Assembly: GCF_905147045.1 (NCBI RefSeq)
Contig: NC_065899.1
Location: 4,476,501-4,540,500 of the forward strand
Source: Nymphalis io
Taxonomy: Eukaryota; Arthropoda; Insecta; Lepidoptera; Nymphalidae
Reading direction: 5' to 3'
DNA length: 64,000 nucleotides
Of the stretch, positions 51,701 to 60,100 are shown in pieces. The notes under the pieces were generated by a model. That model saw only the letters and a list, made by a program, of their open reading frames with translations. It had not been told where the DNA came from and made no database searches. How positions within the stretch are numbered: position 1 is the first letter of the stretch; every line of letters begins with the position of its first letter. The position numbers and the translations under genes were made by a program.

Positions 51701-54700
51701 GCCAAAGCTCCCGGTCCTCCGCCTTCCGCATCCAGTCGGTACCCGCCACCTTCTTAAGGTCATCGGTCCACCTGGCTGGAGGGCGCCCTACGCTGCGTTG
51801 GCCGATCCGCGGTCTCCACTTAATGTCAAGAAATGTTGACACTTTTCCTATGTCACTTCAAAACGCAGACTTAATCTGTGAAGAATCAGTTTGGTTATGA
51901 GGCACTTTTAATTGCGAAGCGTGTAACTAACGCTGGTTATTGTCTAAATAATTGTCTAATTGATTTAGTATGTATCCCAAATGTTCTAAAATAAATAAAT
52001 AAATAGTGCGAACGTTCCAGGGCGAGAACGGCTCGGCGTCTGCGCAGATGCAGGCGGCCATGTCGCGCAACGTGTCGTCGCCCGCCTTCAGCGCGCAGGC
52101 GCCTGGCCTGCCCAAGAACGGCTCCGTGCCCTTCTTCGACCGCCAGCGCAAGCACAGCTCCGCCGACAGGTCAGCCAGCGATAAGCCCGCAGATAAGGGC
52201 GACAAGTCCGCAGATAGGTACGACTTTAGTTACATTGGGCGGTGACGGTGGACCGCGGGCGGAGGGAAGGCTTGGTGGGTTGCGGATCGGAATGGTTACG
52301 GTGAGCATGCATGAGCATTCACCAATAGGGAAAACGTAGTAAGCTCGAACTAAAAGGGGTGTTTTTGTTTAATTCAGTGCTGATGTGGCTCTAATATGAT
52401 ATATCTTATATACCTCGAATAAAACTTAGTTTTGGGGGCGTGGTTTAGCTGCGCGTGCTCCTTAGACATATTTGTCGCTTTTTATAGTCTATCTAAAATT
52501 CCAATTATTCTATTTTAATCATTATTGATATTTAAATTTAGTTTCTTTTTTAATTATATTAATTTAAGAACCGAAACAAGGAGAAGTCAGCCTTCGATAA
52601 AGTTCAAGTACGACTAGGCCAGCTTAAAAATAAATGTCTTAACTGAAGATTTAAGTAGAATTTTGTTCATGTGTCGAACACATCTGAACAATTTCTATTA
52701 AAAACAATAGTGGTGAAATTGAAAATATTTTGTTTGTATTATGTTGTAAGGCTTATGCTGCGTCTACACCAAAGAAGAAATATGTACTTTAGTGAAACCG
52801 CAATATTAGAATGACCTAGAAATGATTCAGCTTGAATTCCGCTTATCTCTTATACATGGTTTCGTGTTTCAGTGGATTTCTCTTTTTACTGATAATATGG
52901 TATAAGGCTTTATAAGATGGCTATGCATGTTGGGCTTAATGTTTATATGTTTTCGTGAAAACATTTTAAAATGGCGCTTTATGATATTTTCTTTTATTGA
53001 TTGCTATGTCAATTCTAGAAAATATTCTTCTTATATATTTTTTGTTTCCAGATTAAGAAAATAAAACACTATTTCTTTTGGACATGTTTTATTGATAATG
53101 TTATTTCATTCAGTCTTACTTTATTATTGTTAATATCTGTAATATTATACAACATTATGTTAATGTATTATAGTTATATACTAGCTGTTGCCTTCGCGCT
53201 TAATGTATAAGTAAAGGATAAATAATTGTTGGGAAGTTTATGATTTTAAAGTAAGACTCATGAAATGTCATTCTGTTTAGAAAAAAGTATATCAAGGGTT
53301 CTTTTAAAATTTTAGATTGATGATTATTCTTTTAATAATAATCATGAGTGAACTTACTGCTTATTCCTGTAGTTTCACTTAATATATCTTATAGTAATAC
53401 ACGAAGGAGTCCCCATACAAACTTTCAACCCCTATTAGGATTTTACCCTCTTAGGAGGTAGATTTTCATAAACGCAGAAATACATATCTATTTCTAACCA
53501 GAAATATGTATATGAAATTTCATACCTTTAACTTTGAAAATGATGGGTTTCCGTACAACCGTTCATCCCTTATTTTAACCCTTTAAGGGTGGAATTTCGA
53601 GAAATACTTCCTTAGTCGGTGCTTACTTCATAAAATGCATCAACTGTCAAAATTTCAAGTGTTATCTAAACATCAAAAATCCGTATGTTTTTATAACTTT
53701 TTATAGACTCAAACGATTTTGATGAAATAAAGACTAAACGGAACCTTAAAATACTTCTTATAATAATTCAGTTATTTAATTTGTAATTTTTAGCCGTTTC
53801 AAAGATTGGCCTGGACAAACTGACAGGCATTTTTTTTAAATGGTGTTGGTTTTGCTTAATCGCAAATAGCCATATTAATTTTAAAAGAGGCAGTTATTTT
53901 GAAATCACAGGCAAACTTCAATTTTATTTATATGTATAGACAACGTGTTTTCATTATTTCAATTCCTTTATTTAATTAATTATAATGAATATTAAGCTTT
54001 AAATATTTATTAAATTACGTTTAATAGTTTTATAATTATCATTTTCAGATTTAAACCGTCCTTAGCAGCAATCAAAGCCACGTCTAAAACTTCGGTTAGC
54101 AGTCATCGCCACGACGTACGTTATTCATAGAATTCAAAGAAAATCATTTAATAAATATATAATATTATACACTATATTAGATATTTTGTTTCGTAGATGG
54201 ATGCGGAAAGCGGAGTGTACAATTCCAAGCTATCGGTAGCGGCCCCACGAGAACCTTCTAGAATGGTCCGACCTCTCTCGCGGAAAGACATCTTCTATTC
54301 TGGATCAGTCATCAACCTGCCGCAGTATCAAAGTCAAAAGTCCCTACAGGGCTACAGGAACTCTGTTCTGAGTTTACCGCAGAGTAGACAGACCGGCGAT
54401 TTGGACAGACAAGAACGTGAGTACTGCCAGCGAGAGATATTCAAGCGCTAAGTGTATCTGACTAAGGCCGGCTGCCGTTGCAGAGTACGACCTGTGCCCG
54501 TGCCTGTCGCTGCCCAGCTCGTTCAAGTCGGCGCTGTCGTCCATGCTGGACGTGAGCCTGCTGCGCGACCCCGCCTTCATGCTCATCGGCGTGTCCAACG
54601 TGTTCGGCATGGCCGGCCTCTACGTGCCCTTCGTCTACATCGTTGACGCCGCGCACCTCAATGTGAGCACTCACACACACGCGCACACGCTAATATTTGT

Positions 54701-57181
54701 ATATATTGTAATCGAACCCACGACCTTCGGCGTGAAAGGCAACCATCCACCAACCACGCCAACCGGCTCGTCACAACTTATTAGTGTTTTGGTAGATTTA
54801 CTCTTTATTAGTGTTTCGGTTTCTCCTCGTGCTCGTCTATAAAGTACACCATTTTGTGAAAGCTGCATGAGCCAAGAGATAAAGTACACCATGGTGTGAA
54901 AGCAATCCATCATCATTATCATCAAACCATCATCAATATCATCAATGGACCAACGTGGTAGCATAATTTTTAAACATTTTCCATACAGGACAGGGCATGA
55001 GTTCTTTGACCAGCAGACGGGTTCTCACTTTTCAACTAAACAAAACACAATATTTAGCATAATAATACTATATTTAGGTGTATGCATATCCATCTGCATA
55101 TTTTACTGGTGGTAGAGCTTTGTTCTAGGTCGTCTGGGTAGGTACCACCCACTTATCAGACATTCTACCGCAAAACAGCAGTACTTGGTATTGTTGTGTT
55201 CCGGTTTGAAGGGTGAGTGAGCCAGTGTAATTACAGGCACAAGGGGCATAACATCTTAGTTCCCAAGATTGGTGGCGCATTGGTGATGTAAGCGATGGTT
55301 AACATTTCTTACAGTGCCAATGTCTATGGGCGCCCGCCTTCCTATTCTATAAAAAATATCTTTTGTTTGTATTAAAATTGTCCTAATGGTACATATGTGT
55401 CTTCAGGGTGTGGAGCAATCGCAGGCGTCGTTCCTGTTGTCAATTATCGGTATCACCAACACCATCGGTCGTATCGCGTGTGGTTGGGTTGCCGATTTCC
55501 CTTGGATGGACTCGCTGCTGCTTAACAACATATGTTTAGTTATTGCTACCGTGAGTATCGATAATCTCTACTTCATTATAATAATAAATAATGTTTGTAT
55601 ATTTTAAGTTGGCCAAGTACGTAACGGTTTTACCTTAAGGAAAATGGTTTCAGATACTATTTATTTTGAATACAGTTCGATTGGCATTCACAGATACCGT
55701 CAGCAAGACAAACAGCAGTTACCACAAAATAATCTTTACATTGCTCTTTCGTGTAAAAGGAATTGAACTAGGATTATATCTATCAAGGATATTTTTTATT
55801 TAATAGAAAGAAAACTGGCATCCACATATTTTACTTTACAGTTAAAGTACGTAGAATCTCTTTTAATTTTCAAATTTAACAGATTTCAGTTGCGGTAACA
55901 CCATTCTGTTCTTCATACGCGTCATATGTGGCGGTCGCGATCGCATTTGGAATAGCTATTTGTGAGTATATTATATGATGGTAAATGTAATAATATTATA
56001 CACCTACTAATTATTTATAAGCAGACATAATATATCAACTATGAACTACGCCGTTATAATAATTTTTACACATATCATATATATTACATATAAATTAATT
56101 AAAAATTAGTCATCATTCTTCAAACTTCAAATCGCGTCTGTAACCTTATTTTTGGTACGAAAAAGTTATTATAAATGATCATTATCATACACGGCTCCAT
56201 ATTTCCAGCGGGCTACATCTCGCTGACGTCCATCATCCTGGTGGATCTTCTGGGGCTAGACAAGCTGACGAACGCGTTCGGGCTGCTGATCCTGTTCCGC
56301 GGTGCGGCGGCCATCGTGGGCTCCCCGCTGGCAGGCGCCGTGTACGACGCCACGCACAACTACGACGCCTCCTTTTATATGGCCGCCGCCTTCTTCCTTG
56401 CCGCCACGCTAACCTCCTTCGCGGCGCCCGCCTTCCGCAGGTACCGTCGCACACCACACTCGCTACCCCACCCGCGCTACCCGCTAGCGGACGACATACA
56501 TGTCAATCGTGACAGTGTGTCGCAGTATTGGAGATGTGGTTTTGCTCCAAAACGTGTGCTTAATAAATTTAATCGAAAAGTCACATACATACGACTACAA
56601 ACAAAAAATTGCCACGACCAACACATGGCATATATGCGCTAGTCTCATGAGGTGTTTGCCGGTAGAGGTGGATGGCCAAATGGGACACCTGATATTAAAT
56701 GGTCACCAGTGCCCATAGATATTGACGGTGTAAGAAATATTAATCATTCCTCACATCGCCAATGCGCCATTAACCTTGGGAACGAAGATGTTATGTCCCG
56801 AGTGCTTGTAGTTACACTGGCTCACTCACTCTTTAAACTGGAACGCAACAATACTAAGTATTGCTGTTTAGACGGGCTTGCACAAAAATTACCACCAATA
56901 ATGCGTTCAAACTACAATAATCGTCGCAACGTTCTCGCAGGAAACCCGAGGAGATCCAGCAGCCGTTGGACGTGCTGACGCCCATCGACGAGGACCTGGA
57001 GGAGGGCGAGGAGGAGGACCCCGACGACACGCCCATCACCATGGGCGCGCACCTCGCCTCGCGCCCGCCCGCCATCACACGCACCGCCGCCTCGCCCGAG
57101 GAGCCGCCCGCCTCCGCGCCCGCGACCGCCTCCGCCCCCGCCCCCGCCCCCGCGCAGCCGCAGCGCGAGAGCGTGCTGTGA
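22426..57181 (+). CDS. Monocarboxylate-transporter-like (SLC16 / MFS) protein, 14 coding exons, 800 aa
   Basis: Predicted 12-helix plasma-membrane transporter of the SLC16 monocarboxylate family. Exons: 22426-22512, 34192-34468, 38600-38743, 47976-48223, 50764-50892, 51274-51432, 52021-52217, 54049-54115, 54197-54416, 54484-54662, 55407-55550, 55883-55961, 56209-56440, 56941-57181. All junctions are GT-AG, and phases agree over 2403 nt. The family signature DGGYGW is at residues 64-69 before TM1, and the second motif (YYFETRRSLATGIAV) is in exon 4. In the predicted TM8, R591 aligns with the essential Arg of mammalian MCT1, but the Asp four residues earlier is Asn (N587), so proton-coupled lactate transport should not be assumed. 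The loop between TM6 and TM7 is about 290 residues. The C-terminal tail is acidic, then Ala/Pro-rich. The substrate is unknown. Confidence 0.9.
23170..23661 (+). promoter_or_regulatory. Probable promoter and 5' UTR for alternative exon 1b
   Basis: A CpG-richer stretch (23170-23350) precedes the alternative ATG. A TTTATAAC box lies near 23264, and TCAGT initiator-like words occur near 23539 and 23632. Which start is used cannot be told from sequence. Confidence 0.35.
23662..23730 (+). CDS. Alternative transporter first exon 1b (23 aa)
   Basis: Encodes MSKVSLNNIPSNPRINRLRT followed by FSR, then a strong GTAAGAAC donor in phase 0. This is the phase needed to join exon 2 at 34192. Using it instead of exon 1a gives a 794-residue protein with a basic rather than acidic N terminus. 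No other gene nearby could accept this exon. Confidence 0.5.
26449..26492. repeat. Perfect 21 bp inverted repeat with a 2 bp spacer
   Basis: Arms 26449-26469 and 26472-26492 are exact reverse complements (the arm starts AATCTTTTATTG), separated only by AG. It directly follows a tRNA-like fragment. Confidence 0.9.
26742..26780. repeat. Perfect 18 bp inverted repeat with a 3 bp spacer
   Basis: Arms 26742-26759 and 26763-26780 are exact reverse complements (ACATAATTTTTTCTGTAA), separated by AAC. It lies 250 bp from the hairpin at 26449 but differs in sequence. Confidence 0.9.
26975..27380 (+). mobile_element. Decayed RTE-type LINE, 3' part of the reverse-transcriptase ORF
   Basis: The plus-strand translation gives AKMRMLRWICVVRMD, then IPNEY, VDVMRMN and INIDYYQPKGRMKIR with stops between. 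These match the conserved C-terminal end of RTE-clade reverse transcriptases (AxMRMLRW ... N.D.YQ..GR...RW.D). It is heavily mutated and not active. Confidence 0.7.
28750..28752 (+). CDS. Possible one-codon alternative first exon (ATG followed directly by a donor)
   Basis: An ATG is followed at once by GTACGT, a good donor in phase 0. Spliced to exon 2 it would give a 772-residue transporter starting M-TESETSC. This is a pattern only, with no proof of transcription. A similar phase-0 candidate, MLDSKE then GTGAGT, lies at 28976-28993. Confidence 0.2.
31196..31420 (-). mobile_element. RTE LINE 3' end with ATC-repeat tail
   Basis: The minus strand reads RWTDDLERVEGSRWMRAAQD, then RATWKSLGEAFVQQWTSFG and a stop running into a (TGA)n tail. 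This is the characteristic C terminus and 3' tail of lepidopteran RTE elements. Only the last few hundred bases remain. Confidence 0.85.
33545..33600 (+). mobile_element. RTE LINE 3'-terminal remnant
   Basis: Plus-strand translation TYVQQWTRRG and stop, followed by TGATGATGA: the very end of the same LINE class as 31196-31420, in the opposite orientation. Confidence 0.6.
34192..34468 (+). CDS. Transporter exon 2 (residues 30-122)
   Basis: Acidic N-terminal tail (ADDDDEAYDYGELPPPP), then the SLC16 signature DGGYGW and TM1, followed by the start of TM2 (GTVAWVGSLLSGVYLAAG). Acceptor TTTTAG, donor GTAAGT, ends in phase 1. Confidence 0.9.
34469..38599 (+). other. Intron 2 (4.1 kb)
   Basis: AT-rich. 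A foldback pair (arms 36215-36229 and 36297-36311, exact 15 bp) encloses about 67 bp. A repeat end (AGGCGAAGCCGCGGGC) lies near 38433. No gene seen. Confidence 0.6.
36215..36311. repeat. 97 bp foldback with 15 bp perfect terminal inverted repeats
   Basis: The left arm GGTTAAATTTTAGAA is the exact reverse complement of the right arm. A further GTCTA/TAGAC pair inside lets the hairpin continue. It could be a very small MITE or a chance hairpin. Confidence 0.6.
38600..38743 (+). CDS. Transporter exon 3 (residues 122-170)
   Basis: Encodes PVVSALCNKFGCRAVCVAGS followed by LVAATAFVLSTLSKSV and the start of the next helix, covering the end of TM2, TM3 and the start of TM4. Phase 1 at both ends, donor GTAAGC. 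Confidence 0.9.
38860..38941 (-). repeat. tRNA-derived SINE-like fragment
   Basis: On the minus strand it has GGTTCAAATCC (pol III B box, 38873-38883) and TGGTCTGGTGGC (A-box-like, 38915-38926) at tRNA-like spacing. It cannot fold as a full tRNA, so it reads as a SINE head rather than a gene. A related fragment is at 45515-45630. Confidence 0.6.
39545..39845 (+). repeat. Dispersed repeat family R, copy A
   Basis: Starts at GGAATAGGAAGGCGGACGAG and ends at the CTACCACCAGTAATG region. Shared words include CAATGCGCCACCAACCTTGG, ACACTGGCTCACTCACC and TGCTGTTTTGCGGTAGAAT. It is the best preserved of four copies in the window (others at 43285-43735, 55095-55355 and 56650-56905). Confidence 0.85.
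40573..40690 (-). repeat. SINE-like repeat (GGAGCAGTGTGGTGGA family)
   Basis: Contains GGAGCAGTGTGGTGGAA, AGGAGGCCTTTAGC and ACAGACTGTAAC in that order. The reverse complement of this order recurs, decayed, at 4580-4745, with a short piece at 21545-21600. This is a common lepidopteran interspersed family. Confidence 0.65.
42109..42174. repeat. (TA)n microsatellite, about 33 units
   Basis: 66 bp of uninterrupted TA dinucleotides in intron 3. Likely length-polymorphic. Confidence 0.95.
43285..43735 (-). repeat. Dispersed repeat family R, copy B, interrupted by a LINE end
   Basis: Minus orientation. The outer parts (TAGGCTTTGTGCAC near 43307; ACAGGCACAAAGGACATAAC and CCCAAGATTAGTGGCGC from 43625) belong to family R. 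The inner 43360-43525 is a younger insertion flanked by a direct repeat. Confidence 0.75.
43360..43525 (-). mobile_element. R1-like LINE 3' end nested in repeat copy B
   Basis: The minus strand ends AACGCGTTTTTCCAGCG followed by poly(A), the same end as the LINE at 62056-63409. It is flanked by exact 15 bp direct repeats GTGTAGTACCACCCT at 43345-43359 and 43526-43540, the target-site duplication. Only 166 bp long, so it is strongly 5'-truncated. Confidence 0.82.
44390..45056 (+). repeat. Dispersed repeat family Y, copy 1
   Basis: Shares long ordered blocks with 53395-53938: CCCCATACAAACTTT, CATACAACCGTTCATCCC, TTATTTTAACCCTTTAAGG, GATTTTGATGAAATAAAGAC, TTTATATGTATAGA at the end. Class unknown. 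Sequence upstream (43750-44250) may belong to a longer version. Confidence 0.75.
45275..45475 (+). repeat. Dispersed repeat family X, best copy
   Basis: Contains GATTTCGGCCATGGCGGC, CAACTGCACAGGACATATTA, AGGTGCACTCTCTTTCCC and GGCAATCCGACACGACCGG. It is the same family as 13608-13725 and 63540-63795. Confidence 0.7.
45515..45630 (-). repeat. tRNA-like SINE fragment
   Basis: Shares AGACCAACGAGG.AGT with the fragment at 38860-38941 in the same orientation. More decayed. Confidence 0.45.
45687..45749. repeat. (TA)n microsatellite with palindromic flanks
   Basis: About 50 bp of TA repeats flanked by ATACATTATA on the left and its reverse complement on the right, so the whole block can fold on itself. 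Confidence 0.9.
47976..48223 (+). CDS. Transporter exon 4 (residues 170-252)
   Basis: Helices TM4-TM6 with the second SLC16 motif (YYFETRRSLATGIAV, then GSGVG), ending MRPLVYPK at the start of the central loop. Acceptor TTTCAG, donor GTAAGT, ends in phase 0. Confidence 0.92.
48224..50763 (+). other. Intron 4 (2.5 kb)
   Basis: AT-rich. I see no repeat of the families found elsewhere and no extra exon that keeps phase 0. Confidence 0.55.
50764..50892 (+). CDS. Transporter exon 5 (residues 253-295), cytoplasmic loop
   Basis: Encodes TSGEKPLLQRMAEEKRLQME and on to GTMEKRLK: charged and hydrophilic, as expected for the loop between TM6 and TM7. Phase 0 at both ends (129 nt), so it could be skipped in frame. 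Confidence 0.88.
51274..51432 (+). CDS. Transporter exon 6 (residues 296-348), cytoplasmic loop
   Basis: Encodes a Pro/Val/Thr-rich stretch (RVPTIPNMPGVPTVPTLPT) with an irregular P-x-x-P repeat, then a charged end. Phase 0 at both ends (159 nt). Confidence 0.88.
51650..51835 (-). mobile_element. RTE LINE 3' remnant in intron 6
   Basis: The minus strand reads RWTDDLKKVAGTDWMRKAED, then RELWRTLGVAYV followed by a stop where QQW is expected. It is the same conserved C terminus as 31196-31420. It lies in the 588 bp intron between exons 6 and 7. Confidence 0.8.
52021..52217 (+). CDS. Transporter exon 7 (residues 349-414), GC-rich loop exon
   Basis: Encodes GENGSASAQMQAAMSRNVSS and on to DKSADR: Ser/Ala-rich, low complexity, with many C/G third positions unlike exons 2-6. 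Phase 0 to 2, donor GTACGA. Confidence 0.82.
52218..54048 (+). other. Intron 7 with family Y copy 2
   Basis: AT-rich. Holds the second copy of repeat family Y (53395-53938) and a repeat end near 53180. GATTATTCTTTTAATAATA lies at about 53321, and the related GATTATTCTTTTAATAATC lies near 43058. No exon seen. Confidence 0.55.
53395..53938 (+). repeat. Dispersed repeat family Y, copy 2
   Basis: Same block order and orientation as 44390-45056, ending TTTATATGTATAGA. Confidence 0.75.
54049..54115 (+). CDS. Transporter exon 8 (residues 414-436)
   Basis: Small exon encoding FKPSLAAIKATSKTSVSSHR followed by HD. Phase 2 to 0. Exons 7 plus 8 together are 264 nt and phase-symmetric. Confidence 0.8.
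54197..54416 (+). CDS. Transporter exon 9 (residues 437-510)
   Basis: Loop exon (MDAESGVYNSKLSVAAPREP, then SRKDIFYSGSV and LPQYQSQKSLQGYRNSVLSL). It has several Ser flanked by Arg/Lys that could be kinase sites (inference). Phase 0 to 1, donor GTGAGT. Confidence 0.87.
54484..54662 (+). CDS. Transporter exon 10 (residues 510-569), TM7 region
   Basis: Ends the loop (YDLCPCLSLPSSFKSALSSM), then TM7 (DPAFMLIGVSNVFGMAGLYV, FVYIVDAAHLN). Strongly GC-rich. Only 67 nt separate it from exon 9. Confidence 0.9.
55095..55355 (-). repeat. Dispersed repeat family R, copy C (intron 10)
   Basis: Minus orientation. Words GGTAGGTACCACCCAC, AACAGCAGTACTTGG, AGTGTAATTACAGGCACAAG and CCCAAGATTGGTGGCGCATT match copy A reversed. 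Confidence 0.85.
55407..55550 (+). CDS. Transporter exon 11 (residues 570-617), TM8
   Basis: Encodes GVEQSQASFLLSIIGITNTI, then GRIACGWVADFPW and LNNICLVIAT. R591 is the conserved TM8 Arg of SLC16 proteins. N587 stands where MCT1 has Asp. Phase 0 at both ends. Confidence 0.92.
55883..55961 (+). CDS. Transporter exon 12 (residues 618-644), TM9
   Basis: Short exon (79 nt) encoding ISVAVTPFCSSYASYVAVAI followed by AFGIAI. Acceptor TTAACAG, donor GTGAGT, phase 0 to 1. Confidence 0.88.
56209..56440 (+). CDS. Transporter exon 13 (residues 644-721), TM10-TM12
   Basis: Encodes GYISLTSIILVDLLGLDKLT, then NAFGLLILFRGAAAIVGSPL and AGAVYDATHNYDASFYMAAA, a classic MFS C-terminal half. Very GC-rich. Ends in phase 2 at GTACCG. 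Confidence 0.92.
56650..56905 (+). repeat. Dispersed repeat family R, copy D (intron 13)
   Basis: Plus orientation. CAATGCGCCATTAACCTTGG and ACACTGGCTCACTCACTC match copy A. About 40 bp are missing between TGCTGTTT and AGACGGGCTTGC. Opposite in orientation to copy C, with exons 11-13 between them. Confidence 0.83.
56941..57181 (+). CDS. Transporter exon 14, C-terminal tail (residues 721-800)
   Basis: Encodes KPEEIQQPLDVLTPIDEDLE, an acidic run EEGEEEDPDD, then an Ala/Pro-rich repeat (SAPATASAPAPAPAQPQ) and RESVL with stop TGA at 57179-57181. The A-P stretch is coded by near-repeats of CCCGCC. The last residues -SVL resemble a PDZ-binding C terminus (inference). Confidence 0.88.
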
Positions 57182-60100
57182 GCTCGCTCCACGACTACGT
57201 CTCTCAATTATCGAATGGAACTCTACCCCGACATTTAAAATTATTTAATTCCGTACTTACGGTATACCTCATTCGTTCTTCTGCTATGCAAAATTTTACT
57301 CTATACAGTTTGCGTAGATAATTATTAATGTCAGTTATAGTAAATTTGTAATAACCTTCCGTACATGTACGTCCGATACCTTAGCTAAGTATATTTAAAA
57401 GAAAACTGGCCTTAACTCGACTCAAATTTAATTCGATTTCGTTTCTGTCGATCGATTGCTGAAACTAGAGGGAGGGAGTAAATAAAAAATTTACCCAATG
57501 TTATATTTTTTTTGCGTTCGCAAAAGGGGATCTTCTTATATAAATCTATGAGATAAAAAGTTTAAAGTAATAAACAGCTAGCAAAAGCGAAACGTGTGCT
57601 GAACTAACGTTCTTTATTTATAATTTGTATGACTATTAGATGTTGAAATCCTTATCGAATTGTCGCTGTCGAAACAGCTCAATTAACGCTGGACTTAGAT
57701 AAACTTTTTGTCACACACGACAAAAACCTCTCACCACAGTTGCCAAAAAGTTTTTAAATAAATAATAAATACTAAGTTGGTGTACAAACTGAGATAAAGC
57801 ATCATTTAACCTTTGGTGCAATGTCTATTGTAAGTAGGCACTTTAATCTTATCAAAGTCTTTAAGTTTACAAGCTGGGAATGTTAATTGAATTATAGTAT
57901 TATGTTGCTATACTTAACAAAAATACCAGCAAAAAAAGTTTTAAGAAATCGCAAAATTGTCTTGAAATAAATAAAATACGATCTCATATTTAAGACAGTT
58001 TATGAATTTCTTTTAATTTAAATTACAATAAATTAATATTTGGACTGCCATTGATAAAATTTAAATATTTATAAATAATTAATCGTTTAAATGTTCAAAA
58101 AAAAACAAGTTTAAAATTAGGATATAATTTAACACCAAAAAACATTCAGTTTAGTCTTAAAAGTATTATTTCTGGGAAGAGGATAAAAATTGGCTATTAT
58201 TATACAATAAAATATAGCAATGTAGTGTATAATAAAGAGTATAAAGTATTAAGGTATAAGGTACTAAATGTTAAAATAGAGTGTGTTAGAAATAGAGTTT
58301 ACAAATTTCATCATACGTTTTGAGTGTTTATAATTTGAAAAAGTTGTGAATGCCAGGCGTTAGTTTCCGCTACAATACAAATAAAAATTAATTATAAAGG
58401 CAAAACATTTAAGTTTTTAACACTGTTTTTGTTTAAAAATAGTTGTGCGATGTTATAAAAAATAAGTACATTAAGCAATTTTATGTTTTTTTATTTCATT
58501 AAATTTATAGTTACAAAATCTCGTAATATTATGTCTTCGTTATATCAACATATAAAAATATCATCATGCCCTTCAGGATCTAAATCAAATGTGCCATATA
58601 ATGTTTATATTATTAACATCGCACATATTCCTTAATATATATAGGTTTAAAGTATACGATAACTTGTTCGCGAAAGGAATAGATGTACATAGGTTTGTTC
58701 GTTACGAAATACGCAACATAAACTAACGTTTCAATGAAAGGTCGAAGTGGTAGGCAATTATAACTATTGTAGAAGTATAAATAGTTTGCGAGTCTCCATT
58801 CGTAATAAAAATATAGAAAACAATAAAAATTATATGATGTTAGATAATATAAGCGGTCCGTACTCAAGCAGCAATAACAAAAGTACTTATAGTCGGTACT
58901 TAGAAGATAAAATGTCGAAATATATTCGTTTTCTTTGAGATTAGACAATAATCGGTAATTTTTTGCACACATGTATTATAATATTATGATTATAAAAAAA
59001 AAAAATCGTAAAATTAGAAATAATATGAAATGTTTATTACATTGTAAATATTATACGTAATTGCACTATTGTAAATAAACATAGATAGATGGAAAATTAA
59101 ATTTATACTTAAATTAAAGTTTCCTAATCTAACGATATTTCCTCTAGTGTCGTAAAATACTTGTCTAGCTCACGTTTCACGCTCACGAGCGCATTAGTAT
59201 TTAAACTATAGTATTCGACTTGAACTTTAAAAGTGTAGCAATTCTTGTAGTATCAAAATGGAGACTTAAAATCTATTAAAAACGGGCTTTACGAAGCAGT
59301 GCTCATAATATCTTCTTTTAGTTTTTTATTTAGCGAACTGTGCTCAGAATTTTACAGTGTTGACGAACTATATACATACATAAGAGCCATTACCGATATG
59401 TCATGTTTACAGCCAATCCTTCCAACTTCCACGACAGTCGGCGAGTACGTAAACACTCATCGATAGAGCTGTGAGAGTTGAGTTAATGTTAACATTGTTT
59501 TATTATTTTTCTATCAAATTGTCAACATACAAAATTATAATTTTGGTTTGTTTCTATGTCTCATAGTCTCACACAATTAATCTTATTTGAAAATATATCG
59601 CGTATATGTGTACGTATAATTATCATACTTAGGTTATTGAACTTCGAGCTTGGCTTTCTTACTAACGAGAGAGGTAACTTGGAACTGAGCTTCTTGGCCA
59701 CTCTCAAAAACTAAATGCACTGTCAATGGTAACTAGGTATAATCAATTGCCATATTATATAAATAGTGTTTTATTGCGTGTATTCTAACATATAATATAT
59801 AATACGATATTCGTCCTAAAGTTTTTACTCAATTACGAATTAGGAATTTTTCAATTTATCGTGTGCCATTGCTAAGAACAATTCATGTACATACACGCAT
59901 TATAACTATAAGTTATACATACATAAATATATAAAATATATGAATGAATGCAACGCAGTCAATTTTCTATAACCATTCGATACCAAATATGATTCAGTGT
60001 TAAATAACTTTAAATATCTTTTAAGTGTATATCTGCCAGTTTATAAGATGGACTATTATGTAAAATCTTGCTAATAATTGTAGTTTACTTAATAAAATAT

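Noticed and set aside
56233..57207. Long antisense frames over exons 13 and 14
   Set aside because: Shadows of GC-rich codons in the real exons; Arg/Gly/Ala-rich and without domain features.
58613..58972. 119-codon minus-strand frame in the transporter 3' region
   Set aside because: Low complexity (Tyr, Cys, Phe from AT-rich sequence), no motif and no splice context.
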